Source: Planctomycetaceae bacterium (lineage in GTDB: Bacteria > Planctomycetota > Planctomycetia > Pirellulales > UBA1268). From it: DNA of 32,384 nucleotides. Positions 1-9,301 of this stretch are shown here, piece by piece (the stretch's first letter is position 1; each line of letters starts with the position of its first letter). The stretch is from contig JABHNP010000055.1 in the NCBI GenBank assembly GCA_018694455.1, positions 1-32,384 of the forward strand, given 5' to 3'. The translations under genes and the position numbers were made by a program. The notes under the pieces were generated by a model. That model saw only the letters and a list, made by a program, of their open reading frames with translations. It did not search any database and was not told the DNA's origin.

Positions 1-1
1 A

Positions 2-739
2 CAGGGATTGGCTGAAGCAGATCCCGCCATGGATGTCGATGGCACAGACGCTACTCAAAAGCTCGCCCTGCTGACGCATCTTGCGTTCGGCCAATGGGTG
101 CCATGGGCCAGTATTCCTCGATTTGGGATGGAATCGATTGATCAAGAACTTTTGCGATTCGCAGATGAGTTAGGCTGCAGAATCCGAGTGGTGGCTGACG
201 CGCGTCGGAGTAACGATACGCTGTCACTTCGAGTTGGCCCGGCACTCGTACGAAAGGGTACGCCCCTTGCAGAGACACAAGGTGCCTTCAATGCAGTAAG
301 TGTTGTGGGGCATGCAGTTGGCCCATTGTTTTTTCATGGGCTCGGCGCGGGACAAATGCCAACCGCCTCGGCGGTTGTTGCCGACATCATTAGTACTGTG
401 ATTGGACGGTCGGCCATTACTTTCGCACAATCCGGGGTAGTTGGGATGATGTCGAATCCAGCTACTGTTGTGTCTGGTAGCGATAGCCCGAGCTTCCTAC
501 GGCTCCACGTTACAGATCAGCCGGGGGTTCTGGCCGATCTGACGGGGATTCTAGGTGTGGAGGGTATTTCCATTGACTCAGTCATTCAGCATCCTGCCGG
601 AAATGGTGAAAATGGAGTGCCACTGGTTATTATGACTCATTGTTGTAGTGCCGCGGCGATTGATCGGGCAGTCGGAGCATTGGATCGCAATCCTGCGGTC
701 ACGAGTCCAATAAGCTGTCTCCCAGTGATAAATGAGTAA
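2..739 (+). CDS. hom: Homoserine dehydrogenase, C-terminal part (5' end outside the window), with C-terminal ACT domain
   Basis: The frame is open from the window edge. Contains homoserine dehydrogenase C-terminal sequence (KLALLTHLAFGQWV, GPLFFHGLGAGQMPTASAVVADI) followed by an ACT domain (LRLHVTDQPGVLADLTGILG). Confidence 0.93.
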   Translation, partial: QGLAEADPAMDVDGTDATQKLALLTHLAFGQWVPWASIPRFGMESIDQELLRFADELGCRIRVVADARRSNDTLSLRVGPALVRKGTPLAETQGAFNAVSVVGHAVGPLFFHGLGAGQMPTASAVVADIISTVIGRSAITFAQSGVVGMMSNPATVVSGSDSPSFLRLHVTDQPGVLADLTGILGVEGISIDSVIQHPAGNGENGVPLVIMTHCCSAAAIDRAVGALDRNPAVTSPISCLPVINE

Positions 740-768
740 GGAACGGATTGAAAGAGAAGTATCTGCCA

Positions 769-2034
769 ATGAAATATTTTGTTTTGATCCCAGATGGAGC
801 TGCTGATGAGCAGCAGGAATCACTTGGAGGTCAGACACCGCTTGCGGCGGCATCGACACCAATGCTTGAGCGGCTTGCCAAACGAGGCACGGTAGGACTC
901 ACAAATCACGTGCCAGATTCACTTCCTCCCGGCTCGGAGGTGGCGTGTATGAGCTTGTTGGGATACAATCCGCTCCAATATTTTACAGGTCGCGCACCTC
1001 TTGAAGCAGCAGCGAAGAGCATATCACTGGGTCCACTTGACTGGGCTGTTCGCTGTAACCTCGTGTCCATTGAGGACAGTGGCGACGGCCCTACGATGGT
1101 CGACTTTACGGCTGATCATATCACGACAGAAGAAGCGACCGCCTTGCTGGAATCTGTACAGCAAGGCCTTCAGTCAGACTTTCCGTCGCTGAAGGGGTGG
1201 AGTTTCGTACCAGGTGTTAGTTACCGCAATTTATTGCTTTACCAGACCGACGGAGAAAGGCAGTGTGAGCTTGGAGAAGACTTGCGTACGACTGCACCAC
1301 ATGACCGAATAAATCAGCAAATTGCTGATTCTTTTCCTCGAGGCACCGGAAGTAAGCTGCTCACTGACATTATGGCCCGGAGTGAGGCATGGCTGAAAAA
1401 CCATCCCGTGAACGAGGTTCGTAAAAGTAAAGGCCTCGGCCTCGCAACCCATATTTGGCTTTGGGGTGCCGGCCAGCGGCCAGCCTTTAAGTCTTTTCAG
1501 TCACTTCACGGTGTGGATGGAGTAATGATTACCGCGGTCGATCTTTTACGCGGACTTGCGCAACTCGCAGGATGGCGATGCCGTGAAGTTGAAGGGGCAA
1601 CTGGTTATCTTGATACCGATTATGCCGCCAAAGGAAGGGCTGCAATCGAGGAATTAAAATCTACAGATCTAGTCTGTGTTCATGTTGAAGCACCGGATGA
1701 AGCCGGGCATGAAGGCAATGCTGCTGCCAAGGTAAAGGCATTAGAAGAAATAGATGAAAAGATCGTGGCACCTGTAATAAACTATTTAGAGAGTGCTGCG
1801 GCCGATGGTGAACCGTATCGAATTCTTGTGTGTCCGGATCACCCAACGTTCTGTTCAACACAGATGCATTCGCGGGGCCAAGTGCCGTTTCTAATCGCTG
1901 GAGATGGGATCAAGGCATCTTCGGTAACATCATATAATGAGGGGGCCGCGTCAGTTGGTCCGACAGTGCCGACCGGCTCTTCTCTCATTGGGCATCTGTT
2001 CCAGGAAGCGTTTGGCGATGACCTAGGGGAATGA
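769..2034 (+). CDS. Cofactor-independent phosphoglycerate mutase, ApgM-type; in this context possibly the 'proposed homoserine kinase' subgroup
   Basis: MKYFVLIPDGAADEQQESLGGQTPLAAASTPMLERLAKRG...GSEVACMSLLGYNP...HVEAPDEAGHEGN is typical of the ApgM branch of the alkaline phosphatase superfamily. The ORF track starts at a TTG at 748; the ATG at 769 fits the family N-terminus better. Confidence 0.88.
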   Translation: MKYFVLIPDGAADEQQESLGGQTPLAAASTPMLERLAKRGTVGLTNHVPDSLPPGSEVACMSLLGYNPLQYFTGRAPLEAAAKSISLGPLDWAVRCNLVSIEDSGDGPTMVDFTADHITTEEATALLESVQQGLQSDFPSLKGWSFVPGVSYRNLLLYQTDGERQCELGEDLRTTAPHDRINQQIADSFPRGTGSKLLTDIMARSEAWLKNHPVNEVRKSKGLGLATHIWLWGAGQRPAFKSFQSLHGVDGVMITAVDLLRGLAQLAGWRCREVEGATGYLDTDYAAKGRAAIEELKSTDLVCVHVEAPDEAGHEGNAAAKVKALEEIDEKIVAPVINYLESAAADGEPYRILVCPDHPTFCSTQMHSRGQVPFLIAGDGIKASSVTSYNEGAASVGPTVPTGSSLIGHLFQEAFGDDLGE

Positions 2035-2089
2035 CCACACATTTTCCAGTTTGACCGAGGGAACCTTTTTCCGCGACGGATTTATATCT

Positions 2090-3850
2090 ATGGCTCGAGT
2101 AGTTCAAAAATTTGGTGGGACCAGTGTAGCTGACCCGGAGAAAATTCTACGCGCTGCGAAGAAAGCTGCTCGCAGACATGCCGCAGGCGATCAGGTGGTT
2201 GTCGTTGTGAGTGCCATGGGAAAGCAGACTGATACGCTTGTGCATCTTGCACAGCAGATAACTAATAGTCCGAGCGCGCGAGAGATGGATATGCTGCTAT
2301 CAACGGGTGAACAGGTCAGCGTTTCGCTGTTTGCAATGGCTCTCCAGAGCATGGGTCACAAGGCAGTTAGTCTCACAGGCGGTCAAGTCGGCATACGCAC
2401 AGATTCGAGTCACACGAAAGCCCGAATACAATCAATTTCGACAAATCACGTGAGCAGAATTCTTGATGGGGGGGCGATCGTCATAGCCGCTGGGTTTCAA
2501 GGCTATGATTCAGACGGCAATATCACAACACTCGGTCGAGGTGGTTCTGACACAACCGCCGTTGCACTCGCTGCAGTGTTGAATGCCGATTGCTGTGAAA
2601 TCTATACGGATGTTGATGGCATCTATACGACTGATCCACGTGTGCATGCAAATGCAGCTCGTTTGTCGACGGTGAGCCATGATGAGATGCTTGAATTAGC
2701 GAGTCTCGGTGCGGGCGTGATGCATTCCCGCTCTATAGAATTTGCTAAGAAGTTCGGGGTGCCGATTGTAGTCCGTTCCAGCTTTGAGGACGGACCTGGA
2801 ACGACTATTGTGCCATCTCAGTCATCGAGTCAGCGTGCTGTGAGTGGTGTTGCGCTCGCCAGGAATGAAGCGAGGATCACCGTTGAGGATGTGCCCGACA
2901 AGCCGGGTGCGAGCCACCAATTGTTTGCGGAACTTTCATCCGAAGGTATCGCAGTGGACATGATTATTCAGAACGCTGGCAGTGGAGGCATGGCGGACAT
3001 ATCGTTTACTGTGACGGATGAGAATCTCGACTCTGCACTTCGAATTTCCACAACCGTTGCGGAGTCTATTGAAGCAGCGGGCGTAACCCACAACGCTGAC
3101 GTTGCGAAGGTGTCAATTGTCGGCGTTGGGATGGTTGGTGCAGAAGGCGTTGCCGCAACACTGTTTCAGGCGATCTCTGCTGCTGGAATCAATGTTCATA
3201 TGATTACAACAAGTGAAATTAAAATCTCGGTGCTTGTTGACCGTGTGAATGCAAAGAAGTGCGTCCAGGCAGCCCATCAAGCATTCAATCTCGATGGATT
3301 CATTGATGCGAGTTCTCCAAGTGAAGAAATTGCAACTCAGAAGTCAGATCCCTTGGAGGTAGTGAGAAGGCTTGAGGGAATGGAAGACCTTGCAATCGAA
3401 GACTGTCAACTTGACATGTCACAGGCGCTGGTCACTTTTTTTAATCTACCGAATACGCCGGGTGTCGCTGCTGATGTTTTTCAGGCCGTTGGGCGTGCTG
3501 GCCTGAACGTGGATATGATTGTGCAAAGCTTTCCAAGGAATGGCAGGGCTGAGATTTCCTTTACGATTCCTGAATCGGATCGCAAGCAAGCTCTTGATGC
3601 GGTACGGAATATTGCCAGTGATCTTGGTGCCAATGCCACCGATGTTCCGAAGGTTGCCAAGCTATCACTGACAGGAATTGGTATACGGAGCCATGCCGGT
3701 GTTGCGGACAAGCTCTTTGCACCGCTGGCTGACGCGGGTGTCAATATCGACCTGATTAGCACGAGCGAAGTCAGGGTGAATGTTATCGTCTCTGCTGAGC
3801 ATGGGACGAACTCACTCAGGATTCTTCGGAATGCATTCGAGCTTGAATAG
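2090..3850 (+). CDS. lysC: Aspartate kinase with four C-terminal ACT domains
   Basis: MARVVQKFGGTSVADPEKI N-terminus and the kinase motif TTLGRGGSDTTAVALAAVL. Two tandem pairs of ACT-like segments follow (VEDVPDKPGASHQLFAEL / VGVGMVGAEGVAATLFQAI / LPNTPGVAADVFQAV / TGIGIRSHAGVADKLFAPL). The start is placed at the ATG at 2090 rather than 2051. Confidence 0.93.
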   Translation: MARVVQKFGGTSVADPEKILRAAKKAARRHAAGDQVVVVVSAMGKQTDTLVHLAQQITNSPSAREMDMLLSTGEQVSVSLFAMALQSMGHKAVSLTGGQVGIRTDSSHTKARIQSISTNHVSRILDGGAIVIAAGFQGYDSDGNITTLGRGGSDTTAVALAAVLNADCCEIYTDVDGIYTTDPRVHANAARLSTVSHDEMLELASLGAGVMHSRSIEFAKKFGVPIVVRSSFEDGPGTTIVPSQSSSQRAVSGVALARNEARITVEDVPDKPGASHQLFAELSSEGIAVDMIIQNAGSGGMADISFTVTDENLDSALRISTTVAESIEAAGVTHNADVAKVSIVGVGMVGAEGVAATLFQAISAAGINVHMITTSEIKISVLVDRVNAKKCVQAAHQAFNLDGFIDASSPSEEIATQKSDPLEVVRRLEGMEDLAIEDCQLDMSQALVTFFNLPNTPGVAADVFQAVGRAGLNVDMIVQSFPRNGRAEISFTIPESDRKQALDAVRNIASDLGANATDVPKVAKLSLTGIGIRSHAGVADKLFAPLADAGVNIDLISTSEVRVNVIVSAEHGTNSLRILRNAFELE

Positions 3851-3904
3851 TGCTCCGAGGCAGGTTATGAGCGACGGTCATGTGTCAGGTGAAGAGCCCC
3901 AGCT

Positions 3905-4309
3905 TCATTGTCCGATCACGTTCTCGAGTACTTCCTCTGCAACATAGATCGGAAGACTTGGTTCACATGTAATAGCCACGGCAATTGCATCCGACGGCCT
4001 TGCGTCTATCTCGACAACTTCGCCTTCTTTCTCAACCCGTAGGGTGGCATAATACGTATGCTCTTTTAACTCGGCAATAATGACATCTTGAAATTCCCCA
4101 CCCATGAGTTCAACAGCCGCCACCAAAAGGTCATGTGTTAAGGGCCTCGGTGTCGGGCTATGCTTCACTCTGCGATCAATGCTTGTGGCCTCAAATAGCC
4201 CAATAAGAATTGGGAATGTACGGTCGCCTTCTACCTCTTTAAGGTAGACAACCTGTTGATCATTCACCTCACTAATGATGATTCGTGAGAGTTCCATTTC
4301 AACACTCAT
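3905..4309 (-). CDS. Bifunctional nuclease (BFN/DUF151) domain protein
   Basis: MELSRIIISEVNDQQVVYLKEVEGDRTFPILIGLFEATSIDRR...HDLLVAAVELMGGEFQDVIIAEL...ARPSDAIAVA matches DUF151. An internal ATG at 4309 (MSVEMELSR) is preferred over 4372. Confidence 0.88.
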   Translation of the reverse strand: MSVEMELSRIIISEVNDQQVVYLKEVEGDRTFPILIGLFEATSIDRRVKHSPTPRPLTHDLLVAAVELMGGEFQDVIIAELKEHTYYATLRVEKEGEVVEIDARPSDAIAVAITCEPSLPIYVAEEVLENVIGQ

Positions 4310-4424
4310 GACGAACCTCAAACTCTCGGGTATTGCGTAGGTTAAAATTAAAACACGGTATACGAAGGTCACAGCCTGTCATAAGACTACCTCATTCCCT
4401 TCATGAAATCACTCGATGAGTGGG

Positions 4425-7400
4425 TTATGGACTGTCATTCCCAGGTTTTCGAGTTCTCAGGCCACTCAGGATAGCGTCCTGTTTACTGCGAAGGTCTTCA
4501 AATTCGGCAAGTTGTTCCCGTTCTTTCTCGACTATCTGCGGAGGTGCATTCGCAACAAATTTTTCATTACCTAGTTTTCCACGTTTGACTTTGATCACGG
4601 TTTCAAGCTTGGCTACTTCTCGGCTTATTCGTTGTATTTCTGCATCTATATCGATGAAGTCTGCAAGATCAACAAAAATGTCACAGTCAGCCGCAGAAAT
4701 TTCGGCAGCACCTACTATTGGTTCAACATCAGGACCTAGAGCGACTACCTCACACGCTGCCATTGCTTCAAGAGCAGGAGTCATGGGAGTAAGCAAGTTC
4801 TGTTGGGGCGGTGGGGTCCGGATAGTTATATCTACTGAGGTGCGAGGAGGCACGTTTTGGCGAGATCGTATTTCTCTTACTGCGGTAACAATCTGAAGGA
4901 ACGTATGAAACTGTGTTTCAGTAATTCTGTCTTGCCACGAGTCTGGCGGTGTCGGCCATGGTGCTAACATTATGGATGGGGGTATTGGCTGCTGGTCCCA
5001 TGGGGTCGTCCGGCTTCCATATTCCTGTGACAAATGCTGCCATATCTCTTCAGTCACAAATGGCATGATTGGATGAAGTAGTCTCAAGATAGTATCAAGT
5101 CCTAGAAGCAACATTCGGCACGCTTGTTGCTTCTGCGTTGGGTCCTGCAGTCGTGGCTTACAAAGTTCAAGGTAAGCACTGCAGAACTCATCCCATGCGA
5201 ATGAGTAGAGAATTCGAGCGGCTTCAGCGAAGTGATATTCCTCGATGCTGTTTGTCACTTCAGTAGAGACAGTCGCTAGCCGACTCAACAACCAGCGGTC
5301 CTCCAGCGGCAAATGTCCAAGTTCAGAGAAGGTAAGCTGTGTGTCGAGATTGGTGGCCTCCTCAAGATGCATCAGTACAAACCGAGTTGCATTCCAAAGT
5401 TTATTGGAGAAATTACGTCCCGACTCGAAACGTTCACTGACCGCTGGGCCACGGGGCAGGGCAAGGTCAGCCTCTTGCGTTGCCCACTGGGTCCTGAAGT
5501 CTTGCTTACATTTTGGGCATGTAATTCGCGTTTTTGTTCGATTCTGGTTGGTTTGATCAATCCTACTTGCGCAAGTTGGGCACTGATACTCCACCGGCAT
5601 ACGGATGTCTTGTGTTTCGGTTGCCAAAGTGGCCATTCCAAAACGAAGTGCGTCAGCCCCAAGAAGGGCGATGACATCGAGTGGATCAACACCATTTCCC
5701 TTGCTTTTGCTCATTGTCTCACCATAACGGTCAAGTATCTTTGGATGGATTGATACGTGTTGAAACGGTATTTTTCCAGTATTAAAAATTCCTAAAATTA
5801 CCATTCGGGCAACCCAGAGCGTGATGATGTCTCGACTGGTAATAAGTGTGCTTGTTGGGTAGAAACGCGCGAGCTCGTCAGTGTTTTCTGGCCAGCCCAA
5901 TGTGGAATGTGGCCAAAGAGCAGATGAAAACCACGTGTCAAGGACGTCTGGATCGCGGACAAGTGGCTGGCCCTGGATAGTCTCAAGGCCCAGCGATTCA
6001 TCCGCAGAGCATACGTACCAATCCCCGGGCTCATCTTCTTTGGGCTCAGTTCCAACAGAGGTCCATGCGACGTTTGGCCTTTTAGAAAAACTGGTTTCGA
6101 GGTCCTGGCGTGTGATCCCAGTGATATGCCATATTGGAATCTGGTGACCCCACCATAGTTGGCGGCTTACTGGCCAGTCTCGTTTTTCTCCAAGCCAGTC
6201 AAGATAACTTTTTGCATACCGCTCAGGGTGAATTTGAATTTTTTTCTCTCGGACAGCATCGAGCGCTGGGTCTGCAAGATCTGCCATACGAATGAACCAT
6301 TGATCGGCAAGGTATGGCTCTATAGGTGTTTTCGACCTGTCAGAATGTGCCAACTCAATCGTTCGATCTTCGACGTCGAGGAGCTGTTGAGCAGTTTCAA
6401 GGTCAGTAATCACCCGGGCTCGAGCCTTCCTCATGGTTAATCCCTCGTAGGGTCCAGCCATTTTGTTGAGTGTCCCATCAGGATTCATGATATTGATCAT
6501 CGGCAAGTGATTTCGAATCCCAACGTCATAATCGTTTGGGTCGTGCGCTGGAGTGATTTTCACGCACCCTGATCCCATCCCTGGTTTTGCCCATTCATCA
6601 ACAATTAGCGGAATAGGCCGACCCAGCAGCGGCAAGGTGACGACTCTTCCATCATGAGCCATTGCTGCGAGTTTCTCTAGAAGTGGCAAATGACTGTTTC
6701 GCCGATCTTCCGCCGATATAATCTCACGTTTTATGTCGGCGTGTTCTTTCTCTGAAGCATCCTCTAATTTTTCATGAAGTTCCTGTATCACTTGTTCGAG
6801 TGCCTTTGCTGGCTGCGGATGAACGGCTACTGCGGTGTCGCCGAGAAGTGTTTCAGGACGTGTCGTTGCAACACTAATCTCTTCTGGTTCGCCAGGCTTT
6901 GGGTTCACTACGGAATAGCGAATGTGCCAGAAGTGGCCCTTCACCTCCTCATGAAAAACCTCATCATCACTTACCGCAGTTTGGAGAAATGTGTCCCAGT
7001 TTACTAATCGTTTACCACGACGTACGAGACCCTTTTCGAAGAGACGAAAGAACGTTTCCCGAACAGCACGACCACACTGTTCGTCAAGCGTAAAGCGAGT
7101 GCGGTCCCAGTCACAACTAGCACCAATATCACGCAACTGCCCGAGGATGCGTTTTTCATACTGTGTCTTCCATTCCCAGATCCGTTCGACGAGTTTTGCT
7201 CGCCCGAGGTCATGACGCGAAACACCTTCCTCCTCGAGAAGGCGCCGTTCCACAACTGCTTGCGTTGCTATGCCAGCGTGATCAGTCCCGGGTATCCAAA
7301 GTGTCACATGCCCCTGCATTCTCCTCGTTCGAACAAGGATATCTTGAAGTGTGTTATTGAGTGCATGTCCGAGATGAAGCGCACCGGTTACATTTGGTGG

Positions 7401-7529
7401 AGGAATGACAATAGAAAATATTTTACCCTCCTGCTGTGGTTTGGCATGCCAGTAACGACCGGCATCCCAAAGAGCGTGGCAACGGCTCTGTGCTGCAGCA
7501 TGGTCATAATGTTTCGGTAATTCGTGCAT
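4425..7529 (-). CDS. valS: Valyl-tRNA synthetase
   Basis: Class I aaRS signatures: PPPNVTGALHLGHAL (HIGH) and ETMSKSKGNGVDPLD (KMSKS). Editing-domain motif ATTRPETLLGDTAVAVHP and C-terminal coiled coil are present. 1034 aa. Confidence 0.97.
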   Translation of the reverse strand: MHELPKHYDHAAAQSRCHALWDAGRYWHAKPQQEGKIFSIVIPPPNVTGALHLGHALNNTLQDILVRTRRMQGHVTLWIPGTDHAGIATQAVVERRLLEEEGVSRHDLGRAKLVERIWEWKTQYEKRILGQLRDIGASCDWDRTRFTLDEQCGRAVRETFFRLFEKGLVRRGKRLVNWDTFLQTAVSDDEVFHEEVKGHFWHIRYSVVNPKPGEPEEISVATTRPETLLGDTAVAVHPQPAKALEQVIQELHEKLEDASEKEHADIKREIISAEDRRNSHLPLLEKLAAMAHDGRVVTLPLLGRPIPLIVDEWAKPGMGSGCVKITPAHDPNDYDVGIRNHLPMINIMNPDGTLNKMAGPYEGLTMRKARARVITDLETAQQLLDVEDRTIELAHSDRSKTPIEPYLADQWFIRMADLADPALDAVREKKIQIHPERYAKSYLDWLGEKRDWPVSRQLWWGHQIPIWHITGITRQDLETSFSKRPNVAWTSVGTEPKEDEPGDWYVCSADESLGLETIQGQPLVRDPDVLDTWFSSALWPHSTLGWPENTDELARFYPTSTLITSRDIITLWVARMVILGIFNTGKIPFQHVSIHPKILDRYGETMSKSKGNGVDPLDVIALLGADALRFGMATLATETQDIRMPVEYQCPTCASRIDQTNQNRTKTRITCPKCKQDFRTQWATQEADLALPRGPAVSERFESGRNFSNKLWNATRFVLMHLEEATNLDTQLTFSELGHLPLEDRWLLSRLATVSTEVTNSIEEYHFAEAARILYSFAWDEFCSAYLELCKPRLQDPTQKQQACRMLLLGLDTILRLLHPIMPFVTEEIWQHLSQEYGSRTTPWDQQPIPPSIMLAPWPTPPDSWQDRITETQFHTFLQIVTAVREIRSRQNVPPRTSVDITIRTPPPQQNLLTPMTPALEAMAACEVVALGPDVEPIVGAAEISAADCDIFVDLADFIDIDAEIQRISREVAKLETVIKVKRGKLGNEKFVANAPPQIVEKEREQLAEFEDLRSKQDAILSGLRTRKPGNDSP

Positions 7530-7624
7530 AGAGGTTCAGTACCTACTGGATCCGGGTCGCCCAGAAGTTGAAGAACTTCCAGCGATCTTCATTTAGTTTT
7601 ACGTTCGCAAGAGATGATTAAACA

Positions 7625-7660
7625 GATACGGCGTCACTCGGGCTAGAGTCACGCCGTATC
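7625..7660 (-). terminator. Strong hairpin downstream of the MFS transporter gene; candidate terminator
   Basis: Perfect 10-bp arms GATACGGCGT (7625-7634) and ACGCCGTATC (7651-7660), plus inner ACTC/GAGT pairing. It lies in the gap between the end of the MFS gene and the start of valS. Only a weak T-rich stretch follows on the - strand. Confidence 0.6.
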
Positions 7661-7708
7661 AAGCGGTGCTGGGTGAAACTTTCGGTAGACGCACTACCAG
7701 ACGGAGTG

Positions 7709-9301
7709 TCAGTATTCACTCGCAGTTGGTGTGTCTTCTGGCCCCGTCCCGTCGACGGCCGTTTCTTCCACGGCATCTTCATGTGACTCTTCCGATCCAT
7801 CGAGGTGAATGACCTTGTACCCGCCGATTGCTCGGTAGTAGATAAGAAGCCCGAGAAAGCCGACAGCCATTGCTGCCGGAATATAACTTGTCAGGGTTAA
7901 GGCTCTTCGGCCTCCGAACAAATATGAGTCCTGGACTGCCTTGAAATCTGTGCCAGCGTTTTTTATGAGTAATTTTTTCTCGCCCTTTGGTATTAATTCT
8001 GCGGAAGAAATAGCATCCGTTGTTTTCGGTGTGCCGTCTACTAGTTCTGTTCCATTTGCAGCATTCAATTTTGCAGCGTTAAGGGCACGGTATTCATATC
8101 CCCACGATTTTGTCATGTCTTGCGACGCGTATCGACTGAATGTATCCGGTGCCGTTTCTTCAAGGTTGCGGCTCATCTCGAATCCTTGCTGGGTTCCAAT
8201 TCGAGGCCCTGCTATTTGTCCTACGCAAAGCATTCCAGCTGCCCCAAGCGCACCCATAGCAACTGAACCACACTGCGGATACCGTTCTCCAGCAACTCCA
8301 AGCATGGTAGGCCAAAGGAATGCTTTACCGAACGAATAGAACGTTGCCGCAGCAAAAATCATGAACACCGTTTGATTCGGAGATCCTAGCCAAAGCAATC
8401 CAAGGCAGGCAATCACACTGCTACCAAACAACAAACCGATTGGGTTGACCTTGTGAACAATGGGGCCTGCAAAGAACCGAAGGATAAACATAAGTAAGGA
8501 TGTGTAGACGAGAATTAAGATTGAGTTTGGTAGTAAGTTCTCCATGAGTTTGGTCATCCACGAGTCAACGCCTAGTTCCATGTATCCAACAAGGGCGTGG
8601 AGTACGATCAGGACAAGGAATGGAATTGATATAAAACATGAAAAGACTGTTGCGAAGTTTCCGGATGATTCTCCGACTGTCTCGGGGAATTTCTCGGGCA
8701 GGACCATAATTGCATAGACGAGGACTACAACCGCAAAACTTGAAAGCGCCCACTGCCATGGAATTTGCATAAACCAGGCATTCTCGCCGATAAATCCTGC
8801 AGCAAATAAGCCACCAATGATCATTCCTGCCGGCCAGCCAGCATGCAGGATATTAAGATAGTGTGTCTTATTGTCTGGGTATAACTGCGCGATGAGTGGA
8901 TTGATCACCGCCTCATACAGGCCTTGGCATATAGAAAATATAAAAGCACTCCAAAAGAGTACGCCGAAGACACGCGCGGTTGCTGTTTCTGGATTCGCTG
9001 CTCGCCAGGAGTCGAAGAGAGGGTTTGCTAGGAAGAGCATGCCAGCGCTTATAAGGTGCAAGACACAGGCGACCATGAGCAGCTTTTTGTACCCGAATTT
9101 TTCAACAAGAATCCCGCCAAAAAATATCATGAGACCAAAGCCGAGAAATCCAGCACCTAAAATTCCACCAAATTCAGCTCCACCGATATTAAATTCTCGT
9201 TCCCAATCCCCACCCGCCGCGGTTCGCGTGGCAAACCCAACGCCGGAAGCTACCAGCGTTAAAAAACTTGCCAGCATTAATTTTCCACGAGAAAAATTCA
9301 T
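7709..9301 (-). CDS. MFS transporter
   Basis: Many hydrophobic helices with a typical MFS layout, e.g. GAGFLGFGLMIFFGGILVEKFGYKKLLM (MFS loop 2-3 region). A roughly 100-residue hydrophilic segment precedes the last TM helix. Confidence 0.85.
   Translation of the reverse strand: MNFSRGKLMLASFLTLVASGVGFATRTAAGGDWEREFNIGGAEFGGILGAGFLGFGLMIFFGGILVEKFGYKKLLMVACVLHLISAGMLFLANPLFDSWRAANPETATARVFGVLFWSAFIFSICQGLYEAVINPLIAQLYPDNKTHYLNILHAGWPAGMIIGGLFAAGFIGENAWFMQIPWQWALSSFAVVVLVYAIMVLPEKFPETVGESSGNFATVFSCFISIPFLVLIVLHALVGYMELGVDSWMTKLMENLLPNSILILVYTSLLMFILRFFAGPIVHKVNPIGLLFGSSVIACLGLLWLGSPNQTVFMIFAAATFYSFGKAFLWPTMLGVAGERYPQCGSVAMGALGAAGMLCVGQIAGPRIGTQQGFEMSRNLEETAPDTFSRYASQDMTKSWGYEYRALNAAKLNAANGTELVDGTPKTTDAISSAELIPKGEKKLLIKNAGTDFKAVQDSYLFGGRRALTLTSYIPAAMAVGFLGLLIYYRAIGGYKVIHLDGSEESHEDAVEETAVDGTGPEDTPTASEY

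Noticed and set aside
4420-4896. 158-aa + strand ORF
   Set aside because: Antisense to the valS C-terminal coding region, with Ser-rich low-complexity shadow composition.
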